NCBI RefSeq assembly: GCF_011075055.1
Contig: NC_058153.1
Location: 3,410,001-3,474,000 of the forward strand
Direction: 5' to 3'
DNA length: 64,000 bases
From: Mangifera indica
Taxonomy: Eukaryota; Streptophyta; Magnoliopsida; Sapindales; Anacardiaceae
In this document: positions 47,911-59,400 of the stretch, one piece after another
Layout: each line of letters begins with the position of its first letter
Numbering within the stretch: position 1 is the stretch's first letter
Notes under the pieces: model-generated
Told to the model about the DNA's origin: nothing
Seen by the model: the letters and a program-made list of their open reading frames with translations, nothing else
Databases searched by the model: none
Translations under genes and position numbers: made by a program

Positions 47911-49012
47911 CGGATAGAAATGGTCTGCTATATTTCTTATTTCTTCTTCCAAATTATATATTCTACGTGTCCTCTCTGTTTGTCTTCTTCAATGTCTACA
48001 AGGAATGGTATAATTTTAGGCTTATAGCTTCATCGTACCATGTGGCTGCAAGAAACAACTCACTGTTCTTCACGTTACGTGAAGCACAACTTAATTAGGT
48101 TGTCTGTAATGTTAAATTATTAACAACTATCAAATCTGGCCCCCTAAGTAACTTGATAATGATTTCAAATAAATCTATTTCTATTTGTGCTCCCATTTTC
48201 CTTACCACGGTGAAATATTTTCATACCGTTTTATCAGTCCCCAATGTGAAACGAACTGCAAGAAAGGCTGCGTGGTTGCTGAATGCCTAACCTTGACAAC
48301 GACTGCACACTACCAAAAATAAGCTGAGTGTAAAATTATTTATTCCAATTATGATATTAATTCCTCACGAATTGTCTTTTTTATTACAAAAATAAATAAA
48401 TAAATTATGTCAAATTAGGCATCCAGGTAACCTTTCATAATTTCCATCTGAATAGAGACTAAAACAATTTCTTTAAGCGTTTTAGATTTTAAACGATTAA
48501 TCAGCCCAACAGATAATATTTAATATTGAACTTTCAAATTCCTTTGTCATAAAAGGCAAAACCTCAAAATTTACGTTTAAGTTTGTGCAGAGATAGAAAT
48601 ACAACAATAACTTTTAAAGATTTTATAAATAAATAAGAATATCTCATAAAAAGTTAAAATTTCCCCTAAAGTTAAATTAAAGTGGTTAAATAAAAGGATG
48701 TCCTTGCGATATGTCTAGTTAAGCGAAATAACAAAAAGACCTTTAATGCAAAATTAGAATTTAACTAGTATGATCCTCTTTTTATATAAAAAAATTTGAT
48801 ATCAAATATTTAAATATGATGGATAGGATTCCATGGTCATAAAAAGAAAATTATTTTATCATTAATAATAGAAATAGTGATATTTCAGTTCTTAGCAAGC
48901 ATGCATTAATTTAATAGACCAATAATCCCCTGTTACACATTTTAATGAATTAATTTCAATATTAATTGGCAATTTTTTTTTTTGAGATATTAAATTTTTT
49001 ATTTTTTTTTAA

Positions 49013-49014
<2 letters not shown>

Positions 49015-49087
<73 letters not shown>
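49015..49087. repeat. (TA)n microsatellite
   Basis: A TG/TA run of about 70 bases, mostly pure TA, directly abuts the left arm of the foldback repeat. Such runs are length-variable and prone to assembly error. Confidence 0.95.
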
Positions 49088-49091
<4 letters not shown>

Positions 49092-49800
49092 TCATTTCAA
49101 ACTATAAATAAAAATGTTATAACAATAACTAATTTTCCTAAAATACTTATGTTGATATAATTTATACAGAAAGAGAGAATACACAACAATAATCTTTCTC
49201 TTTTTACTCAACCTTCCAACAAAGGAAGAAATTTTGTAACATGAAAAAAATTCGTTAATAGAGAAGACACCTGTAATTGAATAATAAAATTGGTAAGAGA
49301 AAGTTATTATAAAAAATTCAATTTGGACCCGTAATTTCATTTAGTAAATTGTTTAATATTGTAATTTCATATTGTTGTATTGTTTATGTTGTTATAATAT
49401 TGTATTAATGACTTGAATTTTCGTATTTTTTAACCATCAATAAACATTATCACAACATTAAACAATACAACAATATAAAATCACAACATTAAACAATACA
49501 ACAATATGAAATCACAACATTAAATAATCTAACAACATAAAATTACAGGTTCAAATTAAATCTTTTATAATGGTTTCTCTTATCGGTTTTATTATTCAAT
49601 CACATGTATTTTCTTATTAAATTTTTTTTTTTTTTCATATTGTAGAGATTTTTTCCCTTACGAGAAGGCTGAGTAAAAAGAGAGAGATTACTGTTGTGTA
49701 TTCTCTTTTTCTGTATGAATTACATCAACGAAGGCATTTTAAGAAAATAAGTTACTATTATGATATTTTTGTTTAAGATTGGAGTGATATATATGTATAT
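49086..49800. repeat. Foldback (long inverted repeat) element
   Basis: The left arm (about 49086-49365) and right arm (about 49520-49800) are inverse. GAGAATACACAACAATAATC in the left arm matches GATTACTGTTGTGTATTCTC in the right arm, with continuous similarity through CTTTTTACTCAACCTTC / GAAGGCTGAGTAAAAAG. The spacer contains tandem ACATTAAACAATACAACAAT units. No open frame or target duplication was identified. Confidence 0.75.
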
Positions 49801-50386
49801 GCGGTAAAAAAACAAAAAAAAGGGAAAAAAATTTCAATATCACCTTTTTTTTTTTTTTTTCCCGCAAGCACATCATCTAGAGACAAGACTCCAAACTATA
49901 CCCATGTTAAATGACATCACCCCAATTCTGTATACTCTGAGATAAAAGTGGCACGGTATTTCGCGCGATATAAATTTTACCAAAGCCTCTGAGACCTGAA
50001 CAAAACCCCCAAAAAAAAGGCAAAAAAGACAGGGAGAGAGAGAGTGACCGCAAGACAATTAGACTCAATTTAAAAGTTAAAAAAAAGCATAATTCATATA
50101 ATGAATGAGACTTCATTTAGGTGATCCAAATCTTATATACAGTCTATTCATTGAATGCACAAGAAATCCAGATGCAGAACTGGAATAGAGCATATGTCTC
50201 CATATAGAATAAATATGGCCAATGTTTAATGAATTCTCTTCATATCTAGGCAACAACACCTGCATTAGTTCAGATGATAGGTCAATGCCGGATGCTGATG
50301 ATGTGTTAAGACTACTACTAGCTTTTGCAAGAACAAATAAAGTGGAAAATTTAATTAAAGAAAGTGGGAGATGTTTAGGAACCTGC

Positions 50387-53103
50387 TTAAAGTGCCATCT
50401 CAGCTTGTAAGGCAGCTAGTTCATCTTCCTCAGCTGTCCGCTTCTGTGGAACAGGGTGATTTTGTTGCCTGCCAGCAGGAGCTACCACTGGAGCTGCTGG
50501 AGCTGTGGTTGCAGGCTGAAGGAGCTGTTCTTCCAACTCTGCACCTTCCAGTTCTTCAAGCTCTGCTTCCAACTCATCCTGTGTTGCCAAAATGCCAACA
50601 ACGTTCAGAGTTTCAGAGAACATGGCGCAAAAGAGAAAAAAATAAAATAAAATTTCTCTAAGACTTTCAATGCACATCAAGAAAATAATAACCTCATCAA
50701 AATCTGCAGCTGCACCAATAGGAGTTGACAATGCTTCCTGGATCTGTTTCATGTTCTCAGTCTGCTCATTGATCTCATCCATGGTCTTGTCCACATCATC
50801 AATATTCCTAAAATCGACCCACATTTCCACACACATTAGACATTATTATTATTATTATCATCTATAGTTTATGGTGATGTATTTTATATGATTATCCATG
50901 TCCTTCATGAAACAACACAAAATTGAAGATATATTTTGCCTTCTCCAATAGGTCTAAGCAAAATAAGGGTGAATAGTTTGCCAGATTGAACATTGGTCAA
51001 AAAGAGAAACTTGGTCACAAATTCAGAATCAAACAAGAATTTCAGTGTACACATAAACAAAGGCTTCAACTATATATAAATATTTCTGATTTCTCCAGTG
51101 GCAGGCAAACTGCAAAAGAGACCATGTTTCAAATTCAATAACTTACCAGGCAACAAAAACATGAGCAGTTGTACAATGCAAAATAATTAAAAAGGAAAAG
51201 GGGGAAAACTGAAATAAAGAAAATGCCATTTAAGTTATGCCACTACCATCCACAATGAAGATGCTAAAAACAATAGAATGCATGATGGCACTGAAAACTC
51301 TGGTAACAACAAATAAAAAAAATGAAGGTAAACAGATATATACGTTGCTTTCTGCATTGCCTTCATTGCAGCTGCTCCTGTCCTCAATGCATCTACAGTC
51401 TCAGTTGTGGCTTTAGCACCCTCTAACAAAATCATCTGTGACATTATACATAATAGCAATTCAGTATAAGCAGGTGTAACAAAAAATTAAACATTGATTA
51501 CAAAGTTCCATGCTCACCTGATCATGAATGCGCAATTGAAAATTCCCAAGCTGCTCTATCTGCTGTTCATACAGCCTCTTCCTCTTCAAACATTGTATAG
51601 CAGCTGCATGCATGTAACACAGGTAAATACTAAGCCAGTAATTATACATCGACTGGAGATCTTATTTACAAAATAACCAAGCAAACAAATAAGATAACAG
51701 AATTTTCTCTCATTGAAACTACATGATCACTTTCTCACACTAATACAATTCAAAAGAAATATTTCCAAAAGAAAAATTACTTGCAGTTCTCATCTGTACC
51801 TCTTTTGTTCTTTGCTTTGGAGTATTCCTTGGCCCTTTCAACCTCAGTAGAAGCTTTTTTCAGGAGTACTTTCTCCTTTTTCTCAAGCATTTCAAGAGTC
51901 TAAATGATTCACAGAAGAAACAGTTTCACACATACTACGGACGATGGAAACAACATAGAAACAACCATACCAACAATAGCAGCACCATACTCCAAAAAGT
52001 ATGAATAAATAGATACAAGTGCAAAAGAAGTATCCCCAGTGCTAAAATTTGGATAAAAACCTAGGTTCAATTTAAACACCATGACTCAATTGCATTAAAG
52101 AAATCACAATTAAACACCACTTTATTTCTAGTTTCTACCGCCAGAAAAGCTTGTCTTGGTTAGGGATGGCAATGGGGAGGGGCGGGGAGGGGATATCAAT
52201 CCCCGTCCCCGCCCCGTCCCAGTTACGGGGATAAAAAATAATTCCCGTCCCCTCCCCGCGAAAGAAAATTCCCTCCCCATCCCTTCCCCGTCCCTGCGGG
52301 AAAAAATCCCCTCCCCATCCCTGCCCCGTTCCCGCGGGGAAAAATCCCCTCCCCATCCCCGCCCCGTCCCCATGGGGAAAAATTCCCTCCCAATATCCAT
52401 AAATATAAATTTTAATTCTTTTATGTATTTCAATAAATAAAATAAATCATATTCTCCCAAAATATCACTTGCTACAAGAGCTACAAAATATTCATTATTA
52501 TTTTAGTTCAAATACAAAATTTTCATAAAATCTAACAATATGCAATAATCAATCTCTTCATTAGTAGCTCTTCATGTATGTGATTTAGGGAAATATGTAT
52601 CCCCGTCCCCGACTACGGGGATTTTTTTCATCCCCATCCCTGCCCCTTTCCCTGTTTTTATCGGGGAATCCCCTCCCCGTTAGGGTCGGGGAGGGTCGAG
52701 GCCTCTAAAATCGGGTCCAAATTGTCATCTCTAGTCTTGGTATTGACTAATCAGAAACATCATTCTTTATATAAATTGTATTTTGTTTTATTCTTAACGC
52801 CCAAAACTTCATTCAATCATAATGCAATAAGAAATAAACAAGGTTTTGATCGTCATAAACAGTTACTCTCTACTGATCAACCAACACGCTTTAATTAATT
52901 AATCTCTCAGTCAAATTATAATGAAATCGTAAACCCAGTACTAAATAAAAAAAAAAAAAATCGGAACAAGTTAAGAAAAAAATCGAAAATCATGGGAAAA
53001 ATTAAAGAAAAATAAAAAAAAAAAATAATACCTCATTTAACTTCTCAAGCGTGGTTAAAGCATTGGTTTCCTGTTTAGGTTTCCCAAAAAGCCGATTAAA
53101 CAT
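50387..53103 (-). CDS. VPS32: SNF7/VPS32 ESCRT-III subunit
   Basis: SNF7 (CHMP4 in animals) is the main filament-forming ESCRT-III protein that bends membranes at multivesicular endosomes. Six exons, from the start: 53103-53032, 51899-51800, 51603-51518, 51435-51344, 50807-50693 and 50578-50387, give 218 residues. The N-terminus MFNRLFGKPKQETNALTTLE, the basic coiled-coil VERAKEYSKAKNKRAAIQCL, the helix LYEQQIEQLGNFQLRIHDQ and the acidic half DVDKTMDEINEQTENMKQIQ are typical. The C-terminal helix EDELAALQAEM is the MIT-interacting motif 1 that binds VPS4. Intron 1 (1132 bp) contains a 573-bp hAT-like element. A palindromic G-box lies about 270 bp upstream of the start. It matches the Arabidopsis SNF7/VPS32 genes in the syntenic blocks. 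Confidence 0.96.
52153..52741. mobile_element. hAT-like element with GC-rich ends and perfect 8-bp target duplication
   Basis: The element proper is 52161-52733 (573 bp), in intron 1 of SNF7. It starts TAGGGATGGCAATGGG and ends CAAATTGTCATCTCTA, an imperfect inverted pair. Both flanks are GTCTTGGT (52153-52160 and 52734-52741), a perfect 8-bp duplication typical of hAT. Both subterminal regions are packed with CCCCGTCCCC / GGGGA motifs in degenerate tandem, around an AT-rich core. The open frames across it are glycine/arginine- or proline-rich artefacts of these repeats. Confidence 0.9.
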
Positions 53104-53372
53104 GGTTGATTCTCCCGATTATTCAAAACCCTAGATCTTCCCTGTTAGAATATTATCCAAAAACCTAATACCTCCCGACGATAAAGTTCGATTTCAAACT
53201 AACGATCGGACCATAAAATTAAAATAAATAAATAAATAATTTAGCACCTGTGAAAACTAATCAATTGATTCAGGGAGGAGACCAGTTTTTGTATTGGAGT
53301 TGGAGATGGAGAGGGGAAGCTGCGTTCCCATTATTTACCAAAAAAAAAAATTGGTGCTTTCCGTGACCACGA

Positions 53373-53388
53373 CTTGCCACGTGGCAAG
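53373..53388. promoter_or_regulatory. Palindromic G-box upstream of SNF7
   Basis: CTTGCCACGTGGCAAG is a perfect 16-bp palindrome centred on CACGTG (53378-53383). It lies about 270 bp upstream of the SNF7 start codon. G-boxes are bound by plant bZIP and bHLH factors; a dimer site with matched flanks of this length is a strong candidate. Confidence 0.55.
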
Positions 53389-53637
53389 CATTAGTTGGTT
53401 CATGACTCTATATAGCGTCTGCTTATTATTAGAGAATCTTAATCATATTTAACTTAATCTAAACGCAATTAATCATTTTTTTTAATGTTAAAGGAATACA
53501 ATGACCACAATGATGAAAATGCCCCTGTATAAAAGAGTCATAAATTCATTTCCATGTTTCAAAAATCGCCTTCCCACCCCGGTCACGTACATAGAAATCG
53601 AAAACTTTCATTTTCTAACGACAAAAATAACATTGAT

Positions 53638-54129
53638 GAGTATTTGGTTTAGAGAATATTTTATTATTAGAATTAAAAAATTATATTAAATATAAATTAT
53701 TTTAAAAATTATTTGATATAAACTATTATTATATTTAATAAAATTTAGTAAAAATAAGTAGATATAAATTATTATTGTATTTGATTAAAGGTAATAAAAG
53801 AATACTAGTCTATTATTTTACTTAAATATTTTTTAATATAATTATTCTAAGATATTTTTTATATTATTTATTATATTAATTAAAAATAAAATTATTTTTA
53901 TCGTTAAAAAATTAATAAATGAATATATAGTTATAGTAAAATTAATATTATATTTTAATATTTTCAGGTGAAGGTGATAATCGGATTACCTCTTATATTA
54001 TATACTATGTCACATAAGTAATAAATTATTATTAGAGTTTTTTATTATTTGTAAACCAAATAAAGTAATGTAAGTAATAAAAGATAAATTATTAGAGTAA
54101 TTTTTAATCCCGTTTAATCAAACACCCCC
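53638..54129. mobile_element. Harbinger-like MITE remnant
   Basis: The right end TTAATCAAACACCCCC and the left end GAGTATTTGGTTTAG form an imperfect inverted pair like the element at 8691-9191, and the interior AT-rich blocks (GATATAAACTATTATTATA) are shared. No clean 3-bp flank was found. Confidence 0.5.
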
Positions 54130-55171
54130 AAAGGTTAGCAAATCATTATTTGTCATGTTTAATACCTTATAGTGTAGAGATTTAAACATCTTCGTGTAGA
54201 TATATGTTGTTTAAGATTTCAGATTTGCCAAATTTGAACTTTTGAGAAATAGCTTGAATTTGATACATTTTGGATAAAATTTGTTAATAAATTCATGTTA
54301 GAATAAATATGAAATCGATTGGTGATAAAACTGAATTTAAAAATTCAAGATTGATGGTGATTCGATCATCATGCGAATCACATATAGTGGAAAGTGTTGA
54401 AAATGGGGTGAATTTGTGATATTTCAAACCATGCAAATCACATGAATATCGCATGGTGGGGGTTTAGGGTGAGATTTCAGTATGCGGGGCCTTTTTCAAA
54501 TGATCTAAGTGGGGCGTGTCTGTCAGAGACTTATGATAATTTTCTATCTATCAAGCATGGTGGTGGGTGTTTTCAGGAAATTTTCAATTATGGGTTTCTA
54601 ATATTTTATATTTTGAGGTTTTTTTATATTTATAATTTTATAGGATGTATTAAAAATTTTCATTTTAAAGTATTGTTTTTACTTATATATTTCACCTTTT
54701 TTGTTTGTTTTATCAAATAAAATATGTATTATGAAAATTAATATATTTTTAATTTCTTTTTACAAAAAATGGTTTCGAGATATAAAAGAAAGAAACAGAG
54801 TTGATTGATGAGATGAGATTTTCTTCTAAACATCACTTTAAGCACAAGTGATACATACAAGCATCGAGATGTGATGTCTAATATATCATTATTGGAGGAC
54901 AAACTTTGAAGTTTTATTAATATTTGATACAAAATTTGAAAAATATCAATTTACCTCTTACAGATTTTATTTATTACATTTATTATCAAGTTTTCCTATG
55001 TTTCGTAACTAATAATATATCAAATAAAAACGATACTAAATTTGACAAATGTCAATTTATCTCACAGGATAAAATATCAATTTAACCCCTATATAGTTAA
55101 ATATCAACTAACATTATATTGTATTATATCTATTCAGTCTTTACATGGTCCAATATCTAATAATTCTCAAT

Positions 55172-56044
55172 TATAAAATAAGCCAAAGGACTTACTCCCA
55201 CCCACCGTATGGTGCAAACCCAAACTTATATATGCTAACATTCGAAAATCTAAATACCCACTCATCTATCAAAGTTTGTTATTGTTGGTTGAGGTAAAAT
55301 TGTTATTTAATAAAATAATTTTAAAAACTATAAATTCATCATATTTTTCTCCTTTCGGATTAAAAACTAACAATTTTTTCTATTCAAAGTTTAAAAAATG
55401 ATTATTTCCCCCCTAAGGTTTGCATTTTCTCCCTTCCCGCTCCTTCAGTGACTAGAGTCGATTAAACTCAATTATCAGCCCTACTTACACTCCTAGACAA
55501 CGACGAATCATTGGCCAATCGAATGTGGGTCGACAATTCATCGCTTCATTGAGCAAATCTATGCAATGCACAGATCTATTCATTCCATGCACAAATCAAC
55601 TAGATAAAGACTTTATTTCTTTGTCCAACTGATCTGTGCATCAACAGATATACAAATCGATCGAATAAATCTATGCGTTACACAAACTTGTGCCGATAAA
55701 TCGTCGAACAACCTCTAGTTGACTGATGATTCATTCTCATTTGAGAGATGGGAGGGAGGAGGTTGGTAGGCTTCAGTCGTCCACAAAACAGGAAGGAAGA
55801 AAATACAAACCTTAGGGGGAAAATTGTCATTTTTCAAAATTTAGATTAAAAAAATTAGTTTTTAAACCTAAAAGAGGAAAATACGATGAATTTATAGTTT
55901 TTTAAAATTGTTTTATTAAATTACAATTTTATCTTTAATAGTAACAATAAAATTAAACAAAAAAATAAATATTTAAATTTTAAAAAATTAATATGTATAA
56001 GTTTAAGATTGCGCTAACCCTTTAGTCTTTTGGCCTATAAATTA
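55172..56044. mobile_element. Mutator-like element, 855 bp
   Basis: The element proper is 55181-56035. It starts AGCCAAAGGACTTACTCCC and ends CTTTAGTCTTTTGGCC. Flanks TATAAAATA (55172-55180) and TATAAATTA (56036-56044) form a 9-bp duplication with one mismatch. The centre (about 55430-55800) is a GC-richer segment with CGACGAATC, AATCTATGC and ACAGATC motifs that partly mirror each other. It is non-coding. Confidence 0.75.
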
Positions 56045-56479
56045 TCATTTCACCCCTTGTTTGGTCACACAATTAACAGATATCAATTGTAATATTTTTT
56101 TGTTGATGTAGGCTTAAGATTTATATGGAGGATATAAAGGGTAATTTTAATATCATGCTAGATATTTTGGTCATATCCATATAATACAAAAAATTGTGAG
56201 CAATTTCTTTTTAGCTAATTAAATGTGATTAATGTAATTAATTTGATTTCTCTTTTAATGTCATAATATTAATTTAAAATAGAAAAAAAATTCTAATTTT
56301 ATTAAATTTTAAGATTATACAGTGAGATATCTGAAAATTACATTCCATTTCCACGAGCTGATTTCACCTTTCTTGGATCTTCTCTGTTGTTTTTTTCATG
56401 TTGAATGTGTTCCCCAAAGTTAGAATCACCATTCTGCCTCTGTAAGTCCTCATAAACTTCTTCAATCCATCAATAATTT

Positions 56480-59400
56480 ATGGCTTTCTCCAATTTCCTA
56501 TCTTTCTTTTTCACTCTTTACTTGTTTATGCCAACACCCACTTCCTCCGCTTTTTCTTTAGCCTCAGATGACATCGCTAAATTGCCTGTCAAATTCCTAG
56601 ACTTTGCCAAGAAACCTGAGATTTTTGATTGGATGGTGAGCATTAGAAGGAGACTGCATGAGAATCCTGAACTTGGATTTGAGGAATTTGAGACTAGTAA
56701 ACTTATAAGAGCTGAGCTTGACGAGATAGGCATCCCATATAAATACCCAGTTGCTGTAACTGGTATTGTTGGTTATATTGGGACTGGTGAACCGCCCTTC
56801 GTTGCAATCAGAGCTGATATGGATGCTCTAGCTATGGAGGTTGGTTTAGAACTTCACTTGTTGATTGCTTTTATTACTGCTTCTGTAAACTTCTATTGCT
56901 AACATGTTGACTAACATAACTTGTGTTTGAGTTGTGTGATCATTGAAATACAGATGTTTATGTTACTGTGCTAGTGTTGAAACAGGAAGCTGTAGAGTGG
57001 GAGCACAAGAGTAAAGTTCCTGGTAAGATGCATGCTTGTGGGCATGATGCTCATGTTGCTATGCTTCTTGGTGCTGCAAAGATGCTTCAAGAGCATCGCG
57101 ATGAATTGAAGGTTTCTTTCTTTTCGTTTATTGCCTTTTTGCCTTCATTGAATCGGCAAATTTTCTGCACTACTTTTAATTCCTTTTATAGATCATGGTA
57201 TGATTATTCATTGTCTGATTCATTATTGACAGGACTTTTGATATCTTGATGTTATGGGATTGTTTAATTGCATGAACATTATGATCACTTGTATTTATAA
57301 GTATCAAGTAGTCCCGTTAAGATTTGTTGCATGTTTGCATGACTTGTCTGAAATACAGAACTGAATGGTTTATTTTGATTATCCTAGAAGACATTAAACC
57401 ACCTTCCTTTTGAGTGCATATTCTGGTATGTAGATATTAGCTCTCTATCTAACAGGAGGGAAGAAATAGGGATGAAAGGAGAAGCATAGAGGGGAAGGAA
57501 AAAAAATTAATGTATTTGGTTGATAGGATGGAAAGGAGAGTGCCTTCCCTTTTAACTTTTTGGTGATCCTTGACCAATGTCATATCCATATTTTTTAATA
57601 TCTATATGCAATAAGAGTAAAATCATAAAATGATTTTCACCTACAATAGACTCTTTTCAGTCTCTCATCCATCCAACTGTGGGGTGATTGTGTTTTGTAT
57701 GATTGGAGGAATTGTAAATCTATCTCATTCACTTTTGTTTAGATACCTTTTTATAACCAAACATTCAAATGGTAACATCCCCAAGCAAATCCCAGATTGC
57801 CAAAGTACAAGAGAAATGTTGAGTTTGTATAGGTATCTCTCATCGCTTGAGAATGATAAGAGAAGATAGGTTAAATAGTTTGTAAGTTCTTAAACTATTA
57901 AGACACGTTTTAGGTTGTTGAGCCTAGAAAGCAAAACTATGATGGACTATGTGTCTAAAGCAAACAATTTCTTTATAGTGGGCCAAGCTATTAGACCAAA
58001 ATGTTACACAAATAGTTTGTCCTCAACCATTATTTTTTCACCTTATTGTCATTATATACTTTTTTGTTCCCTTTTTCAGTGGAGAACTTTGAATAATTTA
58101 GTATTTGGGGATCATTATTTGTGCAAATTGCTGACAATAGGGACATTACAGTATGTATCACATCATGAACTCTGCATTCATGTGATCTGTAAGTTTTGCC
58201 TCATTAATAAGTTGTTACTAACTACACTAATAGTAAATGATTACCCGTGTGCTTATAAGTTTGTTTCACTTAATAAATTGTGGGAAAGATTGGTGATGAT
58301 TTGTGGACAAATATAGTCATGAACATATGTCTGTTTGTATGTGGGTATCTGAATTGCAAATTCACCTACGGGAAGTCTTCTGCTTGCTGTGGACTAGGAA
58401 CCTTCTTGAATACATAAAATCTACTAGTTTCAGTATGAATATCCAGCTCTGCATTTTGTGCTTAATTCTTCGTGTGTTTGTCTAGCACGCCTATTGTAAA
58501 AGAGTGAAATGTTAAAGGTGCAATTGGCACTGGCATATATGTTACAATTGCTGCAGTAACAATATTGCTCAAATGTAACAATTCTCATTGTTAGGTAGAA
58601 AATTACTGAAGGGTTCCCCATACTTAAGAAGTTCTTGCTGTCCCTTCTTTGCCATTGTGCTATGTCATTTATAGTGGGAAACGTCCTTTTTGCTAAAAAT
58701 GAAAAACATTTATTTGATCATGTACAAACTTCAATCCTTTCTTGATGTAATTTTAAAGGAATTAATATTATATGTAACATGTGCATCTAAAATCATGTCT
58801 GATTGTTATATATATCTTTTACTGTTTTCCTTTTTATTCATACCAATTACAAGCTTATTTTTCAAATGAAAGCTCATATCAAGAGAAAATATGATTTTTG
58901 CATAAATGGATGCGTATGTCACTTTATTTGTTAGCCCATAAGAGATAATGCAAGTACCCACTGTTCAGAAGAAAATACTTTGAAAATTCTTGTTGTTTTG
59001 ATAGGGAACAGTTGTGCTAATTTTCCAACCAGCCGAGGAGGGATTAGGTGGAGCAAAGCAAATGTTAGATGCTGGAGTGCTGGAGAACGTTGATGCCATC
59101 TTTGGGCTTCATGTCTCTTCGAAATTCCCAATTGGCACGGTAGCCTCCAGGCCTGGCCCTATTTTGGCTGGAAGTGGTTTCTTTGAGGCAATAATCAGTG
59201 GAAAAGGAGGGCATGCTGCCATTCCTCAGCATACAATAGATCCAATCTTGGCAGCTTCTAATGTCATTGTTAGTTTACAACATCTAATTTCACGTGAAAC
59301 TGATCCCTTGGATTCACAGGTAGTTAATCTTTTACCCTATATCTTATGATTTCACAGAATGTTTTAAACCTGTTTTAGTTTTGTCATCAAGTCTTTGACC

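Larger units (their letters stand above)
47911..50386. other. Intergenic DNA between the AG peptide and SNF7 genes
   Basis: It holds the 3' regions of the two convergent genes, a long TA microsatellite and a foldback repeat (49086-49800). The stretches 48150-49000 and 49800-50380 show no gene. Poly-T and poly-A runs are common. Confidence 0.55.
53389..56479. other. Intergenic DNA between SNF7 and the IAA-amino acid hydrolase gene
   Basis: The two genes are divergent, so this holds both promoters. It contains a Harbinger-like MITE remnant (about 53638-54129) and an 855-bp Mutator-like element (55172-56044). The stretch 54130-55170 shows no gene. About 440 bp separate the Mutator-like element from the hydrolase start codon. 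Confidence 0.55.

Noticed and set aside
48966..49160. Open frame encoding a Tyr-Ile repeat
   Set aside because: It is a translation of the TA microsatellite.
52128..52460. Gly/Arg-rich and Pro-rich open frames
   Set aside because: They arise from the CCCCGTCCCC-type repeats of the hAT-like element in SNF7 intron 1.
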